64,000 bases of DNA from Roseibium album. GTDB lineage: Bacteria; Pseudomonadota; Alphaproteobacteria; Rhizobiales; Stappiaceae. The DNA is taken from contig NZ_CXWE01000008.1 of the NCBI RefSeq assembly GCF_001404515.1, positions 307,206 to 371,205 of the forward strand. Reading direction: 5' to 3'. This document shows positions 34,335-43,281 of this stretch, one piece after another. Each line of letters begins with the position of its first letter. Position 1 is the first letter of the stretch. A model generated the notes under the pieces. That model was not told the origin of the DNA, ran no database searches, and saw only the letters and a list, made by a program, of their open reading frames with translations. The position numbers were made by a program, and so were the translations under genes.

Positions 34335-35348
34335 CTAGCAGGCTTTTGCGTCATAAACGACAACAGCTGCCAGGACATCTGACGCTTTGTTCAACAAATC
34401 GGGAAGTTGATCCGGCAATGCCCGGAAGGGCACCTCGTGCGTGATCAGCCTGTCGAGCACCGGGTCCTTCAACAGGGTCATCGCCACTTCCAGGCGCCGC
34501 CTGTAGGTCCAGCGTGGCTGGCGTTCCAGGGGAATGGAGCCCACCTGGCTGGACACGAGTTTCAACCGCCGGCTATGGAAGTCCGCTCCGAGCGGCGTGG
34601 CAACGCTCCGGGCGCCGTACCAGCTCATTTCAATGATCGATGTCCCGTCCCCGGCGCATGCCAGAGCCGTCGCCAGGCCTGCGGCACTCGCGCTGGTGTG
34701 AAACACGAGATCCTGATTGTCGGGAGCGTTTTCCGGCAGGGCAAAGGAAAGTCCCAGTGCTCGTGCAGTTTCTTCCCGTTGAGGGTTTGTATCAATGACG
34801 GTGACGGTTGATCCAGGCAACCTGCCGGCGACGTAAGCGGTCAGGAGACCGACAACACCACCGCCAACCACGCAGATGTGATCCCCAGGTGATGGTTTTC
34901 CGTCCCATATAGCGTTAAGCGCTGTTTCCATATTGGCAGCAAGAACAGCACGTTCCGGCGAAACGCCATCAGGAACAGGCATGCAGGAACTGGAAGGGAG
35001 AGTGTAAGCGCTTTGATGTGGGTAGAGCGAAAAGACGGTTCGACCAACCAGATCAGGGTCTCCTCCGCGAACCGTGCCGACATTTGCGTACCCGTATTTC
35101 ACGGGAAACGGGAAGTTGCCCGCCTGGAAAGGTGCGCGCATGCGCAGCCACTCGCTTTCGGGAACCTCACCTCGGGAGACGAGGCCCTCCGTTCCGCGAC
35201 TGACACCGCTAAAAAGAGTTTGCACGAGAACCTCATCCGGTTTGGGTTCTTCAACCGCAACCGGTTCAAGTTCACATTGCCCGTTTCCGACGTACCACAG
35301 CGCCAGCGGCGTGGTTGTGCCGTGCGTCACCAGCCTTTTTTCCGTCAT
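34335..35348 (-). CDS. MDR-superfamily zinc-type alcohol dehydrogenase-like protein
   Basis: A 337-residue medium-chain dehydrogenase/reductase. It has the catalytic-domain start LVQTLFSGVSRGTEGLV, a Rossmann segment with VVGGGVVGLLTAYVAG at about residue 163, and a downstream IDTNPQREETARALG. The usual Cys/Asp/His zinc triad is not clearly present (SRGTEG where Cys is usual), so it may be a zinc-free reductase. It is the first gene of the four-gene cassette, 53 bases upstream of the PTPS-like gene. A role in reducing the side chain of a pterin, like sepiapterin reductase, is conceivable but unproven. Confidence 0.83.
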   Translation of the reverse strand: MTEKRLVTHGTTTPLALWYVGNGQCELEPVAVEEPKPDEVLVQTLFSGVSRGTEGLVSRGEVPESEWLRMRAPFQAGNFPFPVKYGYANVGTVRGGDPDLVGRTVFSLYPHQSAYTLPSSSCMPVPDGVSPERAVLAANMETALNAIWDGKPSPGDHICVVGGGVVGLLTAYVAGRLPGSTVTVIDTNPQREETARALGLSFALPENAPDNQDLVFHTSASAAGLATALACAGDGTSIIEMSWYGARSVATPLGADFHSRRLKLVSSQVGSIPLERQPRWTYRRRLEVAMTLLKDPVLDRLITHEVPFRALPDQLPDLLNKASDVLAAVVVYDAKAC

Positions 35349-35446
35349 TCCCGTAACATTCCGCTTGCTCGCTTAGCCGTTGTCAATATTAGGACATTTT
35401 GACATGCGCACTATCGCCACGATTGCCCGGATTGGAAGTCACAAAA

Positions 35447-37270
35447 ATGTTTCGAGTCACTGACACCTCCATTTCAGACAAAACAGCGACCAGAATGACG
35501 ATCAGACGACTGATCTTCGCAATTCTTCTTGGAACCAGCTTTGTCGCACTCACTGCACTCATGGTGGTCACGCTGTCACCAGGCGGCCTGACACCGCTCG
35601 ATCTGTTCATTGTGCTGTGCTTCATGGTCACGCTGCCCTGGACGATCATCGGATTCTGGAATGCGGTCATCGGCTTGCTGGTCATGCGGCTTTCGCGCGA
35701 TCCGCTTGCCGCTGTCTGTCCCATCAATGCAGGCGATCCGAAGATGCCGCTGAAAAGCTCGACGGCGCTCCTGTCCTGCGTGCGTGACGAGGACGTGGAA
35801 AGCCTGGAAACCAATCTCAGCGCGATGATGACCAACCTGATCCGTTCGGGTCAGTCGAAGCATTTCAAACTGTATGTTCTCAGTGACACGTCGCGCGGTG
35901 CAATTGCCCTTCAAGAGCAGGAAATGGCAGCGCGAATGTCCGAACGGTTCCAGGGCCAGATGGAAATCATCTACCGGCGCCGCTCGAAGAACACGGGCTT
36001 CAAAGCCGGCAACATCGAGGAATTCTGCGACAGTTGGGGCGACGATCACGATTTTGCGCTTGTGCTGGACGCCGACAGCTACATGTCCGCGGATGCAATC
36101 ACGGGCCTCGTCCGACGGATGGAAGCCAATCCCAAGGTCGGTATTCTTCAAAGCCTCGTCGTCGGCCTGCCGACGGACAGCGCCTTCGCGCGGGTTTTCC
36201 AGTTCGGCATGCGGCTGGGGATGCGCTCCTACACAATCGGAAGCGCGTGGTGGCAGGGCGATTGCGGACCCTATTGGGGCCATAATGCACTTCTGCGCCT
36301 GAAACCCTTCAAGGAGCATTGCAGGTTGCCGGTCCTGCCCGGAAAGGGGCCGTTGGCAGGCACAATCCTGTCACACGACCAGGTCGAAGCTGTCCTGATG
36401 CGCCGTGCAGGTTATGAGTGCCGCGTGCTGCCTCTCGAAACTGGCAGCTACGAGGACAATCCGCCGCATCTGCTGGAATTCATCCGCCGCGATCTCCGCT
36501 GGTGTCAGGGCAACCTTCAGTATCGCCGCCTTCTGGGAATGAAAGGTCTGAAACCTGTCAGCCGTGCCCAGCTGTTCCTGGCAATTCTGATGTTCCTGGG
36601 TTCTCCCGCGTGGATCGGTTTCATGGTCGGCGCCGCAACACTTGGCATGACGACTGACTATGCGCCGTTTCGTGCCGACACCGGAGCGGTGCTGTTCTTC
36701 ATGATCCTAACGATGGTGTTCGCGCCGAAGCTTGCGACAGTTGCAGATGTGCTCGCCCGCAAGGATTTGAGAAAGTCTTTCGGCGGGACGGTTCGTATCC
36801 TGATCAGTGTCGGTGCGGAAATCGTCTATTCGGCCATGCTGGCACCAATCATGGCCGTCGCACATACCCTGTTCATGGGAGGGCTGGTATTTGGCAAGAG
36901 CATCGGCTGGGGCGCTCAGGCGCGCGGCGTTGCGCGCCTTCCCGTGCCGCTAGCCGCAGCCAAGCTGTGGCCGCAGACGCTGTTCGGCCTCGCCGGATTA
37001 AGCTGGATCTCCACCCAGCCGATCGGTATGGTCTGGCCCGTTGTTCCGATTGCCATCGGACCATTGCTCGCCGTCCTCATCGCTGTTTCCACATCGACGA
37101 GATTTCTCGGAAAACTCGGGATCCGGTCGACATTGTGGCGCATTCCGGAAGAATCCAACCCGCCTTCCGAACTTGCCGACCTTTACTTGCCGGCTCTGTC
37201 CAAGGGGGCGATTCAAACGGTTGCCCAGCCCGGCATGGTTCAAGGTGATCCCAACCCGGCGGAAGTCTGA
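35447..37270 (+). CDS. OpgH/MdoH-like glucan glucosyltransferase (GT2)
   Basis: A 607-residue inner-membrane processive GT2 enzyme related to OpgH, which makes osmoregulated periplasmic glucans from UDP-glucose. After two N-terminal helices come SCVRDEDVESLETNL, LVLDADSYMS (DxD), ILSHDQVEAVLMRRAG and RRDLRWCQGNLQY (the QxxRW-like motif), then about five helices. It is much shorter than the enterobacterial protein (about 850 aa), as usual in alphaproteobacteria. No opgG or opgC is nearby. The start ATG 35447 follows GGAAG; it is divergent from the pterin-like cassette with a 98-base gap. Confidence 0.88.
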   Translation: MFRVTDTSISDKTATRMTIRRLIFAILLGTSFVALTALMVVTLSPGGLTPLDLFIVLCFMVTLPWTIIGFWNAVIGLLVMRLSRDPLAAVCPINAGDPKMPLKSSTALLSCVRDEDVESLETNLSAMMTNLIRSGQSKHFKLYVLSDTSRGAIALQEQEMAARMSERFQGQMEIIYRRRSKNTGFKAGNIEEFCDSWGDDHDFALVLDADSYMSADAITGLVRRMEANPKVGILQSLVVGLPTDSAFARVFQFGMRLGMRSYTIGSAWWQGDCGPYWGHNALLRLKPFKEHCRLPVLPGKGPLAGTILSHDQVEAVLMRRAGYECRVLPLETGSYEDNPPHLLEFIRRDLRWCQGNLQYRRLLGMKGLKPVSRAQLFLAILMFLGSPAWIGFMVGAATLGMTTDYAPFRADTGAVLFFMILTMVFAPKLATVADVLARKDLRKSFGGTVRILISVGAEIVYSAMLAPIMAVAHTLFMGGLVFGKSIGWGAQARGVARLPVPLAAAKLWPQTLFGLAGLSWISTQPIGMVWPVVPIAIGPLLAVLIAVSTSTRFLGKLGIRSTLWRIPEESNPPSELADLYLPALSKGAIQTVAQPGMVQGDPNPAEV

Positions 37271-37279
37271 CACAGAAAA

Positions 37280-37300
37280 GACCTGCCCGGTCGGCAGGTC
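37280..37300. terminator. Bidirectional terminator between opgH-like gene and ptsN
   Basis: GACCTGCC at 37280-37287 pairs with GGCAGGTC at 37293-37300 around a CGGTC loop, flanked by AAAA on the left and CTTTGTCATTT on the right. It lies between the convergent ends of the two genes and suits both. Confidence 0.8.
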
Positions 37301-37318
37301 CTTTGTCATTTGAAACGA

Positions 37319-37786
37319 TTAAGCTGCGTTGGAAGACGCCAGAGGCTGCGTCAGGTAACCGAATATCTGTTCAGCGTCCGAGGACGCGCGGATACCCTGG
37401 GTGACCGAAGAATCGCGTAACTGGCGCGCAATCCGGGCAAGAGCCTTCAGATGGTCAGCACCTGCCCCTTCTGGTGCGAGCAGCAGGAAAACGAGGTCGA
37501 CCGGCTCGTCATCCAGCGCATCAAAATCCACTGGCTTGTCGAGCTTCGCAAATATCCCCATCAGGCGGTCAAGACGTGTCAATTTGCCATGCGGGATCGC
37601 AATGCCGTGACCTACTCCCGTAGATCCCAACCGCTCGCGCTGAAGCAAAGTGTCGAAAATTTCGCGTTCGGAAAGACCGGTCAGTTCCGCCGCACGGCCG
37701 GAGAGTTCCTGAATTGCCTGTTTCTTGCTTTTGGCTTTCAGGCAGGAAACCACCGCATCTTTACCCAGAAGATCACTAAGATCCAT
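37319..37786 (-). CDS. ptsN: PTS IIA-like nitrogen regulatory protein PtsN
   Basis: PtsN (EIIA-Ntr) is the terminal phospho-acceptor of the nitrogen-related phosphotransferase system and regulates potassium transport, carbon storage and sigma-54-linked functions. The 155-residue protein has the phosphorylated His in GHGIAIPHGK and the ending common to the family. It follows hpf and rpoN on the same strand, the usual alphaproteobacterial order. Confidence 0.94.
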   Translation of the reverse strand: MDLSDLLGKDAVVSCLKAKSKKQAIQELSGRAAELTGLSEREIFDTLLQRERLGSTGVGHGIAIPHGKLTRLDRLMGIFAKLDKPVDFDALDDEPVDLVFLLLAPEGAGADHLKALARIARQLRDSSVTQGIRASSDAEQIFGYLTQPLASSNAA

Positions 37787-37848
37787 TAGTTTGCCTACAA
37801 ATTTCGGAAGCCGGCTCCGGCGTGGATGCCGGCTTCTTCCGCATCATT

Positions 37849-38436
37849 TTATTCGGCGGCCTCTCCGGCCACCAACGCTGGGTCTATCCACCCTATATTG
37901 CCATCTGCTCTGCGGTAGACAACGTTTACACCGCCATTTGCCGCATTTTTGAACAGAACCACCGGTGCTTCGGTCAGATCCAGCTCCATCACCGCCATAC
38001 CGACTGTCATGGTCTTAACCTTGGCAGAGGTCTCGGCAATAACAAGCGGATTGAAATCCACCGGCACTTCCTCGTCGTCCTCCGGTGACGCCAATACGTA
38101 GGATGCTGCTTCGAACGCCTCACGACCGTTGCCGTTGTGGCTGTGGTGATCCTTTAGCTTCCGCTTGTAACGGCGCAATCGCTTTTCGATCTTGTCCGCA
38201 GCAGCATCGAAACTGTTCCGCGGATCCTGATCCTGCGCCGACACCTGTAGCACGATTCCCGTGTCCAGGTGCAGGTTGCATTCAGACTTGAAGCCTGTGC
38301 CCTCCCTGCTAAGCGTGACGTGGCCAGTGAATCCGCCCGTGAAATACTTGGACAGGGCATCATCGATTCGGTCTGTGATGTGCTCGCGAAGTGCATCGCC
38401 CACATCAACATTCTTACCCGAAATCCGCAAAGCCAT
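37849..38436 (-). CDS. hpf: Ribosome hibernation promoting factor, long form
   Basis: Long HPF dimerises ribosomes in stationary phase. The 195-residue protein has an N-terminal S30AE domain (about 1-105, from ISGKNVDVGDALREHI) and the C-terminal dimerisation domain (about 130-190, with VKTMTVGMAVMELDL and NVVYRRADGNIGWIDP). I set the start at ATG 38436 because GAGG lies just upstream; the frame is open to 38514. A good vegetative promoter lies at 38570-38598. Confidence 0.94.
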   Translation of the reverse strand: MALRISGKNVDVGDALREHITDRIDDALSKYFTGGFTGHVTLSREGTGFKSECNLHLDTGIVLQVSAQDQDPRNSFDAAADKIEKRLRRYKRKLKDHHSHNGNGREAFEAASYVLASPEDDEEVPVDFNPLVIAETSAKVKTMTVGMAVMELDLTEAPVVLFKNAANGGVNVVYRRADGNIGWIDPALVAGEAAE

Positions 38437-38569
38437 GGGGACCTCTTCTTTTTCTATTGGCCGATAAATCATCAGCAATTGCCGATGTCGAGACGCGAAA
38501 CGTCTCAAGTCCACAGAATGGACCAGTCAGCGCGTCAGCGCCATCCCCTCATTACGTCATGAGGGCGGT

Positions 38570-38598
38570 GCTATAATTGCGCTAACGCAAAGTGTCAA
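38570..38598 (-). promoter_or_regulatory. Sigma-70-type promoter of hpf with palindromic spacer
   Basis: On the minus strand TTGACA (38598-38593) is followed after 17 bases by TATAGC (38575-38570). The spacer contains the perfect dyad TTGCG-N4-CGCAA at 38577-38590, a likely operator or a place for a regulator to act. It lies about 130 bases upstream of the hpf start, leaving an untranslated leader. Confidence 0.65.
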
Positions 38599-38725
38599 TT
38601 CTTAATAAACAGGTCGGCAAACGCATCGGAAGAATGGTGTAGTTCCAATAAATTGTCTCAGTGGATATTTCGATTTCAGTTCGAAATATTGCCATCTTTG
38701 GTCCTGTTGCTCGGCCGATCGTGTC

Positions 38726-40276
38726 TCAGATATTGGAATTTTTTTCGCGGCGGCGCTGGACCGATGAGCCGATTTTCATCGCTTCGCGATATTTTGCGAC
38801 TGTTCTTCGCGCAATGTCGATCCCGTCATTCTTGAGAGTTTTCACGATCGTGTCATCGGACAGAATCGCCTTCGGGTCCTCAGCATCGATCATTTGCCGA
38901 ATGCGGTGACGAACCGCTTCTGCCGAATGTGTGTCGCCTTCAGAGGTGCCGGAAATGGCAGACGAGAAGAAATACTTAAGTTCAAAAATCCCGCGAGGCG
39001 TTGCCATGAACTTGTTGGACGTCACGCGGCTGACTGTTGATTCATGCATGCCGATCGCTTCGGCAATGGTCTTCAGATTCAAAGGGCGCAGATGGGCAAT
39101 CCCGTAAGTCAGAAACCCATCCTGCTGGCGAACGATTTCGGTTGATACCTTGAGAATGGTCTTGGCCCGCTGATCGAGGCTTTTGGCAAGCCAATTCGCG
39201 GTTTGAAGGGAATCTGTCAGATATTCCTTCTCGGTTTCATTTCGTGCTGTCTTGATGACCTTGGCAAAATACGTCTGATTTACCAGAACCTTGGGCAAGG
39301 TATCCGAATTCAGTTCCACTGCCCAGGTGCCGTCGTTGGCCGGGCGGACAAACACGTCCGGCACCACAGGTTGCACGAGCGATGACCCGAACACGCTGCC
39401 CGGCTTGGGATCCAGAGCCCGGATCTCGGCGATCATCTCCGTCAGATCCTCGTCGTCGACACCGCAGATCTTCTTGAGCGCGGACAGCTCACGTTTTGCG
39501 AGCAGCTCGATATTGTCGATGAAAGCTTCCATCGCCGGATCAAACCTGTTCCTGTCAATCAACTGCAGCTTCAGACATTCGGCAAGACTGCGTGCAAAGA
39601 CACCGGCGGGTTCAAAGGTCTGAAGGATGTTCAGCACCCATTCAACACGATCCGGCCCGACACCCAGCTGTTCAGCCGTTTCCTCCAGATCCAGATAAAG
39701 ATACCCGTTTTCATCGAGAGAATTGATAAGATGACCGGCAATCAACCTGTCCGCCTCGTCGCTCAACGCGAAATGCATCTGCTCTTCAAGCGAAGTGACC
39801 AGAGAAGCCTCCTCGGCAACGAAGGCTTCCAGGTTGTAGTCTTCCGACGCGCCTCCGCTCGAGACGTTCTTGTAGCTGTCACCGGTTTTCAGGAGGGCAG
39901 GATCCGGAGATGCGGGCACGCCAGGTTCATCCGGAAATACATTGCCAAGATCGGTATCCATGCGCGATGCAATGGCCTCGGACCCGGTTTCCAGGTCGTT
40001 TTGCATCCAGTCCCCGGCATCCGGTTCTTCGCCAGCCGGAGAAGAACCGTCGGGATTGTCGGAGATCCGGTCCGAAGTGACGGAAGTGTCACCCGTATTT
40101 CCGTCGTTGGCCTCGCCGTCGGTTTTTTCGAGCAACGGATTGCGTTCAAGTTCGGATTCAACATAGGAAACAAGATCGAGATTGGACATCTGCAGAAGCT
40201 TGATCGCCTGCATCAGCTGCGGCGTCATCACCAGCGACTGGCTTTGCCGCATCTCCAGCTTTGTTGAAATGGCCAT
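38726..40276 (-). CDS. rpoN: RNA polymerase sigma-54 factor RpoN
   Basis: Sigma-54 directs enhancer-dependent transcription. The 516-residue protein has the Gln/Leu-rich activator region I (SQSLVMTPQLMQAIKLLQMS), an acidic region II (about 55-150), the core-binding region, a helix-turn-helix (TIAEAIGMHESTVSRVTSNK) and the RpoN box ARRTVAKYRE near the end. It lies between lptB and hpf on the same strand. Confidence 0.97.
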   Translation of the reverse strand: MAISTKLEMRQSQSLVMTPQLMQAIKLLQMSNLDLVSYVESELERNPLLEKTDGEANDGNTGDTSVTSDRISDNPDGSSPAGEEPDAGDWMQNDLETGSEAIASRMDTDLGNVFPDEPGVPASPDPALLKTGDSYKNVSSGGASEDYNLEAFVAEEASLVTSLEEQMHFALSDEADRLIAGHLINSLDENGYLYLDLEETAEQLGVGPDRVEWVLNILQTFEPAGVFARSLAECLKLQLIDRNRFDPAMEAFIDNIELLAKRELSALKKICGVDDEDLTEMIAEIRALDPKPGSVFGSSLVQPVVPDVFVRPANDGTWAVELNSDTLPKVLVNQTYFAKVIKTARNETEKEYLTDSLQTANWLAKSLDQRAKTILKVSTEIVRQQDGFLTYGIAHLRPLNLKTIAEAIGMHESTVSRVTSNKFMATPRGIFELKYFFSSAISGTSEGDTHSAEAVRHRIRQMIDAEDPKAILSDDTIVKTLKNDGIDIARRTVAKYREAMKIGSSVQRRREKNSNI

Positions 40277-40365
40277 CGAGTTCCCGGGCGCCTATCAGCT
40301 ACTTGTGGTCTGTTTTTTGCTTATAACTTGCAGACCTGCACTATACCCTAGCTCGCCACCCGTCA

Positions 40366-41121
40366 TCAAAGCGTAAATTGTTCGCCCAGATAAAGCCTTC
40401 GCACGTCGGGATTCGTGACGATTTCCTGCGGCAACCCTTCCGTGAGCACCTCGCCGGACGCGATGATATAGGCCCTGTCGATCAGACCGAGGGTCTCGCG
40501 TACATTGTGGTCGGTGATCAGGACGCCGATCCCGCGTTGCGTCAAGTGACGCACCAGTTGCTGAATATCACCAACCGCGATCGGGTCGATGCCTGCGAAG
40601 GGTTCGTCGAGCAACATGAAGGACGGACGGCTGGCCAGCGCCCGTGCGATTTCAACACGCCTGCGTTCTCCGCCGGAAAGGGCAATACTCGGCGACTTGC
40701 GAAGATGAGTCAGGCCGAATTCAGCCAGAAGCGAATCCAGTTCTTCGCGGCGTTTCTGACGATTGGATTCCACCACTTCCAGAACCGCACGGATGTTTTC
40801 CTCGACCGTCAGGCCCCGGAAAATTGACGCTTCCTGCGGCAGATACCCGATCCCCAGACGCGCCCTTCGGTACATCGGCATACGGGTGATGTTGAACCCT
40901 TCAAGCAGTATCTGACCCTGATCAGGCCTGATCAGGCCCGTGATCATGTAAAATGTCGTGGTTTTGCCGGCGCCATTGGGACCCAGCAAGCCGACGGCTT
41001 CACCCGGCTTAACCGACAAGCTGACATACTTGACAACCTGGCGGCGGCCGTAGGTTTTGCCTATCCCCTCAACCACCAGCGCCTGTGACAGATCGTCTTC
41101 AGGCAAAGCAGGTTCCGGCAT
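40366..41121 (-). CDS. lptB: LPS export ABC transporter ATP-binding protein LptB
   Basis: LptB powers lipopolysaccharide extraction with LptFG. Walker A GPNGAGKTT, signature LSGGERRRVEIARAL and Walker B FMLLDEPFAGID are all present, and the end YLGEQFTL is typical. I placed the start at ATG 41121, the last Met before the conserved domain; no start has a good ribosome-binding site, and the frame remains open to 41214, which would leave a 30-base gap to lptA. It follows lptC and lptA. Confidence 0.93.
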   Translation of the reverse strand: MPEPALPEDDLSQALVVEGIGKTYGRRQVVKYVSLSVKPGEAVGLLGPNGAGKTTTFYMITGLIRPDQGQILLEGFNITRMPMYRRARLGIGYLPQEASIFRGLTVEENIRAVLEVVESNRQKRREELDSLLAEFGLTHLRKSPSIALSGGERRRVEIARALASRPSFMLLDEPFAGIDPIAVGDIQQLVRHLTQRGIGVLITDHNVRETLGLIDRAYIIASGEVLTEGLPQEIVTNPDVRRLYLGEQFTL

Positions 41122-41244
41122 ACTTCCATGCAATCCATTGTAGTCTGAAGAGCTTCTCTTCACGTAACAAAAATCCATCCAAAAATTGCCGGCGCGTTTC
41201 AGGTCAAGTAGCAACCAAATCCGTCATGCCCGCAGGGTAATAAC

Positions 41245-41814
41245 TCAGTTCTCTTCCACGCTGTTCGGCAAGATACGAACCTTAACACGTCCACCACCGC
41301 CGCCCGAACCGGACACGTTGCCGTTGGCAGCCGTCAAATTCGCCTGTCCGGTCTTCAAGTTGACCGTCAGCTTCTGGCCGACAACCACGTTCGGACCCTG
41401 ACTGAGAACGACTTCACGGCCGGTCATCACCATGATTTCCTTGTTCATGTCGAAGCTTGCCGCATCCCCCTTGGCAGTCTGGTCCTTGGAGGTCACGAAA
41501 ACCCCTCCTTCGGCTTCCAGGCGAGAAATACGTTGCTGCACCGCCCCTTCGTCTTCCGAGGAATCAGACCCGGCATAAAAAACTTTCAAGCGTTCGGTCT
41601 TAAGGCTGGTTTCGCCCTGGATCACGACAACGTCACCGACAAATGTCGCCGTGTTGTTGTTGTCTTCCACCCTGAGTTCACTCGCTTCAATCTCGATCGG
41701 TTCACCTTCGTTCGATCCGAAGCCCGCAAAAGAGTCCGAAAATGTCTGAGCGCCGGCAGTGCCGGTCAGCAGAACCGCAACAGAGGCGATCGCGAAAAGC
41801 TTGGAAAATGTCAT
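41245..41814 (-). CDS. lptA: LPS transport periplasmic protein LptA
   Basis: LptA forms the periplasmic bridge that carries LPS to the outer membrane. The 189-residue protein has a signal peptide (cleavage near AGA-QT), the OstA domain with IEIEASELRVEDNNNTATF and GDVVVIQGE, and a Gly-rich C-terminal end. It starts three bases after the lptC stop. Confidence 0.92.
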   Translation of the reverse strand: MTFSKLFAIASVAVLLTGTAGAQTFSDSFAGFGSNEGEPIEIEASELRVEDNNNTATFVGDVVVIQGETSLKTERLKVFYAGSDSSEDEGAVQQRISRLEAEGGVFVTSKDQTAKGDAASFDMNKEIMVMTGREVVLSQGPNVVVGQKLTVNLKTGQANLTAANGNVSGSGGGGGRVKVRILPNSVEEN

Positions 41815-41817
41815 CTG

Positions 41818-42468
41818 CTACTGTCCTTCCGATGCCGGTAGAATGGTCATCTTGATACCATCCGAAAACCGGACGAGACCTTTAGCCTTATCATATGAAA
41901 GTTTACCAGACTGAACACGACCTTGTTCCGACCGGATAGAAACCGGTTCCGACGTGCGCATCGCGCCATCCTTCAGATCGATATCCACTTCGGACAGATC
42001 CACGGTATATCCTTCGCTCCATTCGATCTGGATACCTTCAAAAAGACGCAAGGTCTCTGCCGCATTGTTGTAAGTGCCTTTAAGCGCAATGATTTCAGCG
42101 CTCTCATCCTCGTCGAGCACGATATCGGCGCGAATCGTCTCAAGATCGATGATACGCGGATCACTCAATCTCTGGATCGCGCGGCGCGCGGTCACCTTGT
42201 AGGAACGCTCGCCGTCATGACCGGACAATTCCGGATGATCCATCACCAGCCCGTCACTGGTCAGCATCATGTTCGCCGCACCAAAACCGCTCAATACGTT
42301 GAACAAGACCACCAGCCCGACCATGACGGCCAGGATCAACAGGCCGATTCCGGGAAACAGCCAGCGTAAAACGCGCACCATAATGCTGTGCCTGCGGGCG
42401 GCCCGCTGTGCACGGCTGAACTGGTGCTTCGGGACCGATTGTCCCGTGTCTTCGCTGATGACTGTCAA
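41818..42468 (-). CDS. lptC: LPS export protein LptC
   Basis: LptC is the bitopic inner-membrane protein that hands LPS from LptBFG to LptA. The 216-residue form has a single helix (about residues 38-58, LLILAVMVGLVVLF) and a periplasmic beta-jellyroll (MTSDGLVMDHPEL-like region onwards). I chose a TTG start at 42468 because GGAG precedes it by six bases; upstream codons to 42555 remain open but lack such a site. It is co-oriented with lptA and lptB. Confidence 0.87.
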   Translation of the reverse strand: MTVISEDTGQSVPKHQFSRAQRAARRHSIMVRVLRWLFPGIGLLILAVMVGLVVLFNVLSGFGAANMMLTSDGLVMDHPELSGHDGERSYKVTARRAIQRLSDPRIIDLETIRADIVLDEDESAEIIALKGTYNNAAETLRLFEGIQIEWSEGYTVDLSEVDIDLKDGAMRTSEPVSIRSEQGRVQSGKLSYDKAKGLVRFSDGIKMTILPASEGQ

Positions 42469-42521
42469 TGGTGTCTCCAAAAGAGCGACGCCGCCAGAAC
42501 CCCGGCAACCACTCGCCCTGG

Positions 42522-43142
42522 TCAGGAATGAGCGAAAATGTCGTTTTCGTCCCAACCCTTGAGATCGAGTTCGGCACGAACCGGCAAAAATTCAAAGCAA
42601 GCCTTTGCAATGTGCCCACGTTCTTCCCGTTCGAGCATGAATTCCAGCTTTTCCTTCAATGCATGCAAATACAATACATCCGATGCGGCGTAGGCGAGTT
42701 GCGCATCCGAAAGGTTTTCCGCGGCCCAGTCCGAACTTTGCTGCTGTTTCGACAGCTCAACACCCAGCAATTCGCGAGTGATATCTTTCAGGCCGTGCCT
42801 ATCGGTATACGTGCGCACCAGTTTGGACGCGATCTTTGTGCACCAGACAGGTGTGACCTCGATGCCTAAATAGTGCCGCAACACGGCAACATCAAACCTG
42901 GCAAAGTGAAAAATCTTGGGCTTCGTCACGTCGGTAAACAGCCTGGCAAGGTTCGGCGCATCAGTCTGGCCGCGCGCGATCTGCACGACATCCGCGGTTC
43001 CGTCCCCAGAGGAAAGCTGGACGACACAAAGCCGATCTCTGTGCGGATTGAGGCCCAGGGTTTCCGAATCGACCGCAACCGCTTCCGCCGCCTCATAGGC
43101 CTTCAGATCCGGAAGGTCCCCCTTGTGGTACCGGATGGTCAT
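42522..43142 (-). CDS. rnd: Ribonuclease D family 3'-5' exonuclease
   Basis: A 206-residue DEDDy exonuclease that matures tRNA 3' ends. The motifs are VAVDSETLGLNPHRDRLCVVQL (Exo I, cited in part), HFARFDVAVL (Exo II) and YAASDVLYLHAL (Exo III). It lacks the HRDC domains of E. coli RNase D, as is usual for the short alphaproteobacterial form beside the lpt genes. ATG 43142 follows GGAG; the open frame extends to 43223. Confidence 0.92.
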   Translation of the reverse strand: MTIRYHKGDLPDLKAYEAAEAVAVDSETLGLNPHRDRLCVVQLSSGDGTADVVQIARGQTDAPNLARLFTDVTKPKIFHFARFDVAVLRHYLGIEVTPVWCTKIASKLVRTYTDRHGLKDITRELLGVELSKQQQSSDWAAENLSDAQLAYAASDVLYLHALKEKLEFMLEREERGHIAKACFEFLPVRAELDLKGWDENDIFAHS

Positions 43143-43281
43143 GTCGAACTGTCTCCTGTTGCCGTGCCGTTGCAGCTTGTTTATCAGCTTTGTTTGACCG
43201 TCAGGTAAAACATGCTGCCCCATGTGGCAAGCAGATTGCTGAAGTCAACCGCTGAAGACGCGGCGTAATTGGCGACAGAAA

